Shown piece after piece: positions 1-5,561 of a stretch of DNA of 7,510 nucleotides; position 1 is the stretch's first letter; every line of letters starts with the position of its first letter. The notes under the pieces are model-generated. The model saw nothing but the letters and a program-made list of their open reading frames with translations, ran no database searches and was not told the origin of the DNA. A program made the position numbers and the translations under genes. The DNA is from an uncultured Clostridia bacterium. GTDB lineage: Bacteria > Bacillota > Clostridia > Oscillospirales > Acutalibacteraceae. The DNA lies in the NCBI GenBank assembly GCA_937884625.1, contig CALGCE010000200.1, positions 1 through 7,510 on the forward strand, read 5' to 3'.

Positions 1-11
1 ACTATTTATGC

Positions 12-42
12 AAAAAACAAAGCCCTTCGTAAAGGACTTTGT
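12..42 (-). terminator. Second (distal) rho-independent terminator of the minus-strand operon
   Basis: Arms 32-42 and 17-27 pair around a four-base loop at 28-31. The one apparent mismatch (C23/A36 on the plus strand) becomes a G-U wobble in minus-strand RNA, so the 11-pair stem is complete only in that direction. A run of six U (positions 17-12) follows the stem on the minus strand. Both points support termination of leftward transcription, as a backup to the hairpin at 53-92. Confidence 0.75.
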
Positions 43-52
43 CTACAGTCTG

Positions 53-92
53 AAAAATTCCCGTGTACTTATTGGTACACGGGAATTTTTTT
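53..92 (-). terminator. Strong rho-independent terminator directly after the last operon gene
   Basis: A perfect inverted repeat, arms 53-68 and 75-90, forms a 16-pair stem with a six-base loop (69-74). The core is GC-rich (CCCGTGTAC with its complement) and both ends are A/T runs, so the hairpin has a U tract in either direction. It lies one base past the stop codon of the preceding minus-strand gene (94-96). It could also work bidirectionally, but no plus-strand gene is seen to its left in this window. Confidence 0.9.
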
Positions 93-93
93 G

Positions 94-567
94 TCATATT
101 ATGGCACTTGCACCGTATGTAACGACGGTAACTATTGCACCTGCGGCAACCACCCCAAGTGCTATTGCCGGAAATGCGTCTTTAAGTCGCATATCAAGCA
201 TAGCCGCCACGAGGGCTCCCGTCCATGCACCCGTTCCGGGAAGCGGAATTGCCACGAGTATAAATAATCCCCAAAACGCATATTTTCGAACTACATCAGA
301 CTTTTTTTCGGCACGTTTTTCAAGCCTTGTAACCAGACCGTCAAGTTTGCGGCTCATCTTCCTTATAAGTGCAAATATTTTTTTTATGAAAATTATTATA
401 AACGGTACGGGAATTATATTTCCTATTATCGCTATTGGTATAGCCACTTTGTAATCCAGACCGTTTGCAACCGCTATCGGTATGGCACCACGCAGTTCTA
501 TAACCGGCACCATAGATATTAAACCGGTCATAATTATTTTTCCGAAAAAACTACTCCACAAATTCAA
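94..567 (-). CDS. Small multidrug-export family (COG2426/PF06695) integral membrane protein
   Basis: A 157-residue very hydrophobic protein of the family named 'small multi-drug export protein', which is distantly like DedA membrane proteins. The transport role in that name is weakly supported, so substrate and function should be treated as unknown. Visible features are the signature PVIELRGAIP (residues 21-30), a second conserved stretch VAIPLPGTGAWTGA (105-118), hydrophobic segments at about 12-35, 42-63, 97-122 and 132-157, and a basic cytosolic-type loop at 62-95 rich in Lys and Arg. Length is normal for the family. The start is a TTG, chosen because GGAGG sits seven bases upstream and the family N-terminus fits there. 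It is the last gene of the six-gene unit, 15 bases after the preceding stop, and is followed at once by two terminators. Family call is firm, function is not. Confidence 0.85.
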   Translation of the reverse strand: MNLWSSFFGKIIMTGLISMVPVIELRGAIPIAVANGLDYKVAIPIAIIGNIIPVPFIIIFIKKIFALIRKMSRKLDGLVTRLEKRAEKKSDVVRKYAFWGLFILVAIPLPGTGAWTGALVAAMLDMRLKDAFPAIALGVVAAGAIVTVVTYGASAII

Positions 568-574
568 GCCTTTT

Positions 575-579
575 CCTCC
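575..579 (-). promoter_or_regulatory. Ribosome binding site deciding the TTG start
   Basis: GGAGG on the minus strand, seven bases before TTG at 567-565. There is no ATG or GTG at comparable spacing, so this site supports the TTG start of the membrane protein gene. Confidence 0.75.
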
Positions 580-582
580 GAG

Positions 583-1596
583 TTAAAATCTTTTTGGCAG
601 GTTACCACCTACTGCAAAAATCTGTTTTATATATTCCGATATACTTATTTTGTTTACAATCGGTATATAAAAAATACAAAATGCAAGCAATATCAAAACC
701 AATACCAATAATATAGATATTAATATTATCGGCAACTTATAATTCTTTTTTGTAACAATCTTCTCTTCGCCTTCAAAGTAAAAATCTTCATCCATCTCGT
801 TATTACCGTAATCTAACTCATAATAACTTTTTTTGCTGTATTTTACATTACTCGGTTCAATTACAAGTCCCGGATTTTCAACGACGGTGTCATCGGGAAT
901 ATTCTGTGTATCGTCAGTACCGTCAAACATAACAAACTCAATATTATGTTCACTTGAAAAAGAAGTTTTGTTTTCCTGCTCGGTTTCTTCTTTTTCTTCT
1001 GTAATTTCCTTATTTTCTTCTTCTGTTTCTGTGATTTCACCGTTTGGTTCTTCCAAAACTTCTGTTTCGGGTATTTCTTCGCTACTTTGCTCAACAACCG
1101 CATTTTCTTTGTCTTGCGTTTGTGGATTTTTTGGTTGCAGGGTACTTATATCTTCAATATACGGGTGAATAAGATTTTTCATTATCGTTTTTCTTACCGA
1201 CTTACTTTCACTTAACAGAATAATAGTTTGCGGACCGCTTTCGATTATACAACCGCCGAAAATACCGTCGGGTGTTACAAGCGGGGTGGAGCCTCCTATA
1301 ATCTGTATTTCATCATTGCTTTTTATACCGTATTCGTCTTTATTTACGGTTTCAAGACCTTTGCCGATTGAGTGAGCGGTAATATTTATAATACCGTTTT
1401 GTGTAAAAAGCAAACCGCAGGATATAATTATTCTGCTACGCTGTACGGCACGGGAAAGCATATTAAGATAGTCTTTTTTTTCTTCTGCTTTATCGGTAAG
1501 AAGTCGCATTCTGCAACAACCGCCTAAATTAAACTCCATTTCAAAATCGGTTTCCATTTTATAGTAAACTATATCCACCTTTAAATTTTGAAGCAT
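583..1596 (-). CDS. Membrane-anchored protein: degenerate MoCF/CinA-N-like domain, acidic linker, C-terminal TM helix
   Basis: A 337-residue protein that I do not recognise as a named family. Three parts are visible. Residues 1-150 follow the order of motifs in the CinA N-terminal (MoCF, COG1058) domain: a helix then a hydrophobic strand (about 42-59), CGLLFTQNG where CinA has GGLGPTxDD, then TPDGIFGG and TIILLSESKS where CinA has an NxxGTAPG-like stretch and ILLPGPP. The acidic pair and PGPP loop are gone, so catalysis is unlikely. Residues 151-285 form a linker rich in Glu and Asp, densest at 173-209. Residues 288-313 are a strong membrane helix preceded by Lys, followed by about 24 residues. 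There is no signal peptide, so the N-terminal domain is probably cytosolic. The start is ATG with AGGAGG seven bases upstream. It lies 23 bases after the sortase-like gene. The coding region is certain; the MoCF relationship is an inference from motif order by eye. Confidence 0.85.
   Translation of the reverse strand: MLQNLKVDIVYYKMETDFEMEFNLGGCCRMRLLTDKAEEKKDYLNMLSRAVQRSRIIISCGLLFTQNGIINITAHSIGKGLETVNKDEYGIKSNDEIQIIGGSTPLVTPDGIFGGCIIESGPQTIILLSESKSVRKTIMKNLIHPYIEDISTLQPKNPQTQDKENAVVEQSSEEIPETEVLEEPNGEITETEEENKEITEEKEETEQENKTSFSSEHNIEFVMFDGTDDTQNIPDDTVVENPGLVIEPSNVKYSKKSYYELDYGNNEMDEDFYFEGEEKIVTKKNYKLPIILISILLVLVLILLAFCIFYIPIVNKISISEYIKQIFAVGGNLPKRF
970..1080 (-). repeat. Low-complexity Glu-rich coding tract
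   Basis: On the minus strand this is a purine-rich run of GAA/GAG codons with interspersed Thr, Ile and Lys (residues 173-209 of the membrane-anchored protein). The plus strand shows repeated TTCTTCTGT-like units. The repeats are imperfect, so this is low-complexity coding sequence and not a tandem repeat array. Such tracts are prone to length change by slippage. Confidence 0.7.
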
Positions 1597-1619
1597 TTGT
1601 TTTCCTCCTAAATATTCCT

Positions 1620-2438
1620 TTAATTATTTATTACTGCATCTGATACATCTATGTTTTCTCTTTCATTAGGTCTTAAACTTCTTGCAAACACAACTAATTT
1701 TGCACCCTCGAAATCATTTGCATCTGTAACAAGGGTAAGTATTTTATCCGAATAGTTAACATCAATTCCCGTATTTATGATACTCTTTTTCTTTTGCTTC
1801 TTAGTCCACAGTAAAAACTGAATTTCGCCGTCAAAACTGTTTTTGGAAATATTAGATTCCCTGTCCTCTGTTACGAAAACCGCATAAACAACGTAAACCT
1901 GCTTTTTGTTACAGTCTGTAAAAGTAACGGTAGGGTTCTGCCTGTAAAACTTTAAATTTCTGTAATTTTTAAGTGTGCCGAACATAGAACCGTCTATTAA
2001 ACTGTTGCCGTAAATCACGGTGTTTTTGCCCTTTTTGGATATATATAATGCTCCGTAACGGCTGTGTTTTTTTAAAGAGTTATGATTTTTATAGTAACCG
2101 TCTTTATCCGACTGATAAACGGGATTATCTATATCGGTATTCGGTACGGTAAGCCAACCTGAAAAGTCGGAATTCTTACTTTTAAGACTTTTGTACTTTG
2201 TAACTTGTGACCCCGTACCGTACCATATATCTTTTGTACTGTCTATTATTTTGCGTTGTCTGTCCGCACTGACGAAAAAACTCGTATACCACACCGCAGA
2301 AAATATCAGAGCAAATATAAAAAGCAAATACAGTATTTTGCCTGTAAACTTAAAAAAACCGTCTTTTTTAGAAGGTAAAATGGGCTTAAAATCGTCCGTT
2401 ATCTGTACAAAAATACTTTTTGAATGTTTACCCGTCAT
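1620..2438 (-). CDS. Sortase B-like membrane protein lacking all catalytic residues (pseudo-sortase)
   Basis: A 272-residue protein with a cytosolic N-terminus of about 32 residues, one membrane helix (about 33-56) and an extracellular class B sortase-like domain (about 75-256). Family landmarks are present: SGWLTVPNTDIDNPVYQ (93-109), YYKNHN (115-120), GALYIS (129-134), TVIYGNSLIDGSMFG (140-154) and ILTLVTDANDFEGAKLVVFA (233-252). Active class B sortases transpeptidate surface proteins using His, Cys and Arg. Here Asn145 replaces the His of YGHN, Asp239 replaces the Cys of the LTLSTC motif, and Lys247 stands where the Arg lies eight residues after that Cys in clostridial SrtB. The only Cys is C176, elsewhere. 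The frame is intact and length is ordinary, so this is not a decayed pseudogene. The ATG overlaps the end of pncC by 11 bases with GAGG 15 bases upstream, suggesting translational coupling. No sorting substrate or pilin gene lies nearby. A scaffold or binding role is an inference. Confidence 0.9.
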   Translation of the reverse strand: MTGKHSKSIFVQITDDFKPILPSKKDGFFKFTGKILYLLFIFALIFSAVWYTSFFVSADRQRKIIDSTKDIWYGTGSQVTKYKSLKSKNSDFSGWLTVPNTDIDNPVYQSDKDGYYKNHNSLKKHSRYGALYISKKGKNTVIYGNSLIDGSMFGTLKNYRNLKFYRQNPTVTFTDCNKKQVYVVYAVFVTEDRESNISKNSFDGEIQFLLWTKKQKKKSIINTGIDVNYSDKILTLVTDANDFEGAKLVVFARSLRPNERENIDVSDAVINN

Positions 2439-2934
2439 TTTTTGCGTATTTTTCCTCTATATAAGTGTCAATAAGTGCAAAAACCACTTTGCAGGCGGTT
2501 TGCCTTATCGCTTTTCTGCCGATATTTTCAATATTAAGGCGTTGTGCCTTTACGGTTTTTGTGTCGGCAAGGGCAATATACACTGTGCCTACCGCTTTAC
2601 CCTCCGCTTCGGACGGTCCTGCAACACCGGTAATAGATACGCCTAAATCGGAATCCGCCAACGCCCTTATATGCGTTGCCATTTGAATTGCCGTATCACG
2701 GCTTACCGCACCGTATGTTTCAAGGCAACCCTCGTCAACCTTTAAAATCTTATGCTTTATTCTCGACGAATAAGAAACTACGCCGAGTTCAAACACATCT
2801 GATGCACCTGATATGTCGGTTAAAAACTCACTGAACATACCGCCCGTGCAGGACTCCGCACAGGAAATTTTAAGTGAATACCTTTTTAATTTCTCTACAA
2901 CAGCCTTAATATCAACTTCCGGACCTACGCTCAT
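2428..2934 (-). CDS. pncC: Nicotinamide-nucleotide amidohydrolase, stand-alone CinA C-terminal domain
   Basis: A 168-residue single-domain protein of the CinA C-terminal family (COG1546). Characterised members deamidate nicotinamide mononucleotide to nicotinate mononucleotide in NAD recycling, in the cytosol. Conserved motifs are AESCTGG (26-32) carrying the family Ser, then GVVSYSSRIKHKIL (51-64), ETYGAVS (72-78), SITGVAGP (100-107) and GTVYIAL (116-122), plus GRKAIRQ (139-145). Length matches stand-alone PncC; full-length CinA would carry an N-terminal MoCF domain of about 250 residues, absent here. The loop after GVAGP is short (SEAEGKAVG) compared with many homologues. The ATG start has GAGG seven bases upstream. 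It lies 25 bases after thiI and overlaps the sortase-like gene by 11 bases. A degenerate MoCF-like domain occurs two genes downstream. Family assignment is firm; the exact substrate is inferred from family. Confidence 0.93.
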   Translation of the reverse strand: MSVGPEVDIKAVVEKLKRYSLKISCAESCTGGMFSEFLTDISGASDVFELGVVSYSSRIKHKILKVDEGCLETYGAVSRDTAIQMATHIRALADSDLGVSITGVAGPSEAEGKAVGTVYIALADTKTVKAQRLNIENIGRKAIRQTACKVVFALIDTYIEEKYAKNDG

Positions 2935-2959
2935 AAAAACACCTCATATCTTATTTTGT

Positions 2960-4129
2960 TTATTCTATATACGAATACTCTATACCCGATACAGCATTTT
3001 CTATAAGTCTTTCAATATCAAGTTTTGCTTCCGCTGCCTCACACTGACCTGCTTTCGGTCTTGTGTGTGGGTGTTTAGGCGTAAACACCGTACAGCAGTC
3101 CTCATAGGGAAGAATTGACGTTTCAAAAGCATCAATATCCTTTGAAATTTTTATTATTTCTTCTTTATCCATACCGATAAGAGGACGAAGTACCGGCATA
3201 CTGCAAACACTGTCGGTTGCGGATATGGCAGGCAAGGTCTGACTTGCAACCTGACCTAAACTTTCCCCCGTAATAAGTGCAAGACAACCGTCATTTTCTG
3301 CTACTATCTGTGATATTCGCATCATCATTCTTCGCATTATGAGGGTAAAATAGTCCTCAGGACAGCATTTACCTATTTCCTCTTGTATCTCGGTAAATGG
3401 TACTATCGCAAGTTTTATGGTACCGCTGTACTTTGCAACCTTTGATAAAAGAGTTTTTACCTTTTGTTCTGCTCGGGGGCTTGTATAAGGCGGACTTGCA
3501 AAGTGTATTGCGTTAAGAATAAGTCCCCGTTTTGCCATAGTCCACGCCGCAACGGGACTGTCAATACCTCCGGATATTAAAACCTGTGCTCTGCCCGAAG
3601 TTCCTACGGGAAGACCACCTGCACCGTGTATCTGACCTGCTCTTATATACGCAAAGTAATCACGCACTTCAACCGTTATTATCTCATCGGGATTGTGAAC
3701 GTCAACAGATAAATGTTTGAAATTCTTTAAAATCTCTGCTCCTACTTCTCTGCATATGTCAGGCGATTTTAAAGGAAAACTTTTGTCAGAACGTTTTGCC
3801 TCTACCTTAAACGTTTTAATATTATTTAGCGTATCCGCAAGGTAAACGGGTGCCTTTTTCAGTATATCGTCTATGTTTTTTTCGCAAACACAAGCCCTGC
3901 TGAAAGCCGCAACACCGAAAACAAGTTTCATTCTGCATAGAGCCTCTTCAAAGTCAAAATCTTCCGATACGGGCTCTATATAGATGGTGGACTGTGCCTT
4001 TGTTATTTTTATTTCACCTAAACTTTTAAGTCTTCTTTTTATGTTGCTTATCATTTTGTCTTCAAAATTGCAACGGTTAAGACCTTTAAGCGACAACTCG
4101 CCGTCTTTAATAAGTATAATTTCTTTCAT
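2960..4129 (-). CDS. thiI: tRNA 4-thiouridine synthetase ThiI (no rhodanese domain)
   Basis: A 389-residue cytosolic enzyme that adenylates U8 of tRNA with ATP and replaces its oxygen with sulfur. Visible in order: an N-terminal ferredoxin-like segment starting IILIKDGELSLKGLNR (4-19), a THUMP domain (about 60-165), the linker GGLPVGTSGRAQVLI, the PP-loop SGGIDSPVA (186-194), RRMMMRI (266-272), TGESLGQVASQT (287-298) and YEDCCTVFTPKHPHTRPK (342-359). The Cys pair 345-346 lies where the family has its reactive Cys. The C-terminal rhodanese domain found in E. coli ThiI is absent, as in Bacillus; in that type a dedicated cysteine desulfurase delivers sulfur, and such a gene is immediately upstream with a one-base TAATG overlap. 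The start is ATG with AAAGG seven bases upstream. Being the short form, it probably serves tRNA thiolation; a role in thiamine thiazole synthesis is not supported. Confidence 0.96.
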   Translation of the reverse strand: MKEIILIKDGELSLKGLNRCNFEDKMISNIKRRLKSLGEIKITKAQSTIYIEPVSEDFDFEEALCRMKLVFGVAAFSRACVCEKNIDDILKKAPVYLADTLNNIKTFKVEAKRSDKSFPLKSPDICREVGAEILKNFKHLSVDVHNPDEIITVEVRDYFAYIRAGQIHGAGGLPVGTSGRAQVLISGGIDSPVAAWTMAKRGLILNAIHFASPPYTSPRAEQKVKTLLSKVAKYSGTIKLAIVPFTEIQEEIGKCCPEDYFTLIMRRMMMRISQIVAENDGCLALITGESLGQVASQTLPAISATDSVCSMPVLRPLIGMDKEEIIKISKDIDAFETSILPYEDCCTVFTPKHPHTRPKAGQCEAAEAKLDIERLIENAVSGIEYSYIE

Positions 4130-5268
4130 TAATTTGCCTTTCTCAAATTTCTAACAGCGTCTTTTAAAGCAAAGACAAGACTGTCAACATCCTGCTTTGT
4201 GTTATATCTTGAAAAACTTATGCGTAAAGCACTGTCGATAAGTTTTCTGTCAAGTCCCATTTCTTTAAGAACGTAACTGCCCTCGCCCTTTGCACACGCA
4301 CTTCCGGAAGAAACAAAAATATTTTTTGCTTCCAAAAAGTGTAGCAACGTTTCCGAGCGGTAATTGGGGACCGAAATATTAAGTATGTATGGAAGACCAT
4401 CCGCAGGGGAATTTACCGCAGCAAACCCCGTTTGTGACAAAAGCTCTTCGGCGTAACTTTTAAGTTCATATTGAATTTTGAGTTGTTCTGTGAGGTTTGG
4501 CAGGTCTTTTATCGCACCTTCAAGACCGCAGATAAGCGGTACCGATTCGGTACTCGAACGCATACCTCTTTCCTGACCTCCGCCCGTAAGAAGCGGACGA
4601 ATAGTCACACCTTTTTTAATATAAAGAACGCCTACTCCCTTTGGGGCGTGGATTTTATGACCGCTTAATGTAAGCAGGTCAACACCTAATTTATTTACAT
4701 TTATCGGAAGTTTGCCGAAACCCTGTACCGCATCGCAGTGCAAAAGTGCCGGCGCACCCTTTTTCTTTATAATATCCGATGCATACCTTACGGGCATTAC
4801 CGCACCCGTTTCGTTATTGACGAGCATTATGCTCACAAGCACCGTTTTTTCGTTTATATACTCCTCAATATCGGTTTGACGAATTCTTCCGCCTTTATCG
4901 GGTTTTAACCGTATTACCTCAAAGCCGTCCTCTTCCAGGCGTTTTACCGTTTCAAGCACCGATGGGTGTTCTACCGTCGTAGTAACTATTCTGTTGCCAC
5001 GCTTTTTCCTCGCTTTGGCGGCTCCTAAAATTGCAGTGTTATTACCCTCTGTACCACTTGAAGTAAAATAAACCTCGTCCGCCCTGCTGCAAAGCATATC
5101 TGCTACCGACTGCCTTGCACTGTCAACAGCGTTTTGGGCGTTCATTCCCAAAATATGAAGTGATGACGGATTACCCCAATTATTTTTAAGTGCGTTATTG
5201 ATATACTCCACTGATTTTTCGCAGGGTTTGGTTGTTGAACTGTTATCAAGATAAACAATATCCTCCAC
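4129..5268 (-). CDS. nifS: Cysteine desulfurase (NifS/IscS family, NifZ-type partner of ThiI)
   Basis: A PLP-dependent enzyme of about 379 residues that takes sulfur from L-cysteine as an enzyme persulfide. Landmarks, numbered from the start chosen here: VYLDNSSTT near the N-terminus, SSGTEGNN (70-77), VEHPS with His101, NNETGAV (151-157), HCDAVQ with Asp179 and Gln182, SGHKIHAPKG with PLP-binding Lys205, and the loop SSGSACAKG with catalytic Cys325. All expected active-site residues are present. The chosen start is GTG at 5268-5266, because GAGG (5280-5277) lies eight bases upstream and gives the usual short N-terminus before the YLDN motif. A GTG three codons earlier (5277) overlaps that ribosome site and is less likely. 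It is the first gene of the operon, overlapping thiI by one base. By analogy with Bacillus NifZ-ThiI, the likely job is sulfur supply to ThiI; a wider Fe-S role cannot be excluded. Confidence 0.95.
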   Translation of the reverse strand: MEDIVYLDNSSTTKPCEKSVEYINNALKNNWGNPSSLHILGMNAQNAVDSARQSVADMLCSRADEVYFTSSGTEGNNTAILGAAKARKKRGNRIVTTTVEHPSVLETVKRLEEDGFEVIRLKPDKGGRIRQTDIEEYINEKTVLVSIMLVNNETGAVMPVRYASDIIKKKGAPALLHCDAVQGFGKLPINVNKLGVDLLTLSGHKIHAPKGVGVLYIKKGVTIRPLLTGGGQERGMRSSTESVPLICGLEGAIKDLPNLTEQLKIQYELKSYAEELLSQTGFAAVNSPADGLPYILNISVPNYRSETLLHFLEAKNIFVSSGSACAKGEGSYVLKEMGLDRKLIDSALRISFSRYNTKQDVDSLVFALKDAVRNLRKAN

Positions 5269-5276
5269 ACAAAACA

Positions 5277-5280
5277 CCTC
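5277..5280 (-). promoter_or_regulatory. Ribosome binding site for the cysteine desulfurase GTG start
   Basis: GAGG on the minus strand with eight bases before GTG at 5268-5266. It overlaps the alternative upstream GTG at 5277-5275, which therefore has no ribosome site of its own. Confidence 0.65.
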
Positions 5281-5301
5281 GCAAACTATATAAACATATT
5301 T

Positions 5302-5330
5302 ATTATACTATATATTTAATAATTTCTCAA
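5302..5330 (-). promoter_or_regulatory. Sigma-A-type promoter of the six-gene minus-strand operon
   Basis: On the minus strand TTGAGA (5330-5325), a 17-base spacer and a perfect TATAAT (5307-5302). Transcription would start near 5295, giving a leader of under 30 bases before the GTG at 5268. That leaves no room for a riboswitch or attenuator, so any control would act at initiation. Confidence 0.8.
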
Positions 5331-5479
5331 CATAAAAAAATAAATCAGTTTATTATTACAACCGTTATTTTTTAAAATATTGTATTCTTTGACTAACCGT
5401 TTTTAACATTTTAGGCAAATTAAAAAGTTTTTTGTTAAAAATGCACAAAATTTAGTCAAAATATAGTTGTGGATACTAC
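5331..5479. other. AT-rich divergent intergenic spacer with nested inverted repeats
   Basis: About 150 bases between the two promoters with no plausible gene. It contains an outer inverted repeat, TTTGACTAA (5388-5396) with TTAGTCAAA (5452-5460), and an inner one, TTTTTAAC (5400-5407) with GTTAAAAA (5434-5441). AACCGTT also occurs twice directly (5360-5366 and 5395-5401). These may be regulator sites or chance in AT-rich DNA. Confidence 0.4.
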
Positions 5480-5508
5480 TTGCAAATATGGTTTGAATAA
5501 TGTATTAT
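5480..5508 (+). promoter_or_regulatory. Sigma-A-type promoter of glgP
   Basis: TTGCAA (5480-5485), a 17-base spacer and TATTAT (5503-5508). The start of transcription would fall near 5515, giving a leader of about 46 bases. GGAG (5550-5553) lies eight bases before the ATG. The outer inverted repeat's right arm ends 19 bases upstream of the -35, a place where an activator could bind. Confidence 0.7.
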
Positions 5509-5561
5509 TATAAGGTAAATAATAATGGAAAATCATAGTTTTATATTACGGAGATGTTTAT

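Noticed and set aside
8..454. Open frame on the plus strand over the small multidrug-export gene
   Set aside because: It is antisense to a gene with clear family motifs, runs through the terminator hairpin, lacks a ribosome site and translates to a low-complexity Ser/Ala/Thr-rich sequence.
970..1080. Possible CRISPR-like or tandem repeat array
   Set aside because: The TTCTTCTGT-like units are irregular, without constant spacers, and translate in frame to a Glu-rich linker.
833..1168. Plus-strand Ser-rich open frame and a minus-strand Lys-rich frame (861-1103)
   Set aside because: Both are shadows of the Glu-rich repeat tract of the minus-strand membrane-anchored protein and show no sign of a start region.
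1620..2438. Decayed pseudogene interpretation of the sortase-like gene
   Set aside because: There is no frameshift or stop, non-catalytic family motifs are kept, and it sits inside a tight operon with overlapping start; loss is specific to catalytic positions.
2191..3118. Three plus-strand open frames (2191-2646, 2465-2686, 2813-3118)
   Set aside because: They lie opposite pncC, the sortase-like gene and thiI, whose motifs are clear; no ribosome sites or recognisable domains.
4218..4668. Short frames inside the cysteine desulfurase (4218-4400 minus, 4471-4668 plus)
   Set aside because: Out-of-frame shadows of a well-conserved enzyme.
5266..5277. GTG at 5277 as start of the cysteine desulfurase
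   Set aside because: It overlaps the only good ribosome site; the GTG at 5268 has proper eight-base spacing and a family-typical N-terminus.
5389..5417. TTGACT at 5389-5394 as a plus-strand -35 box
   Set aside because: No acceptable -10 hexamer lies 16-18 bases downstream; the TTGCAA/TATTAT pair at 5480-5508 is much better.
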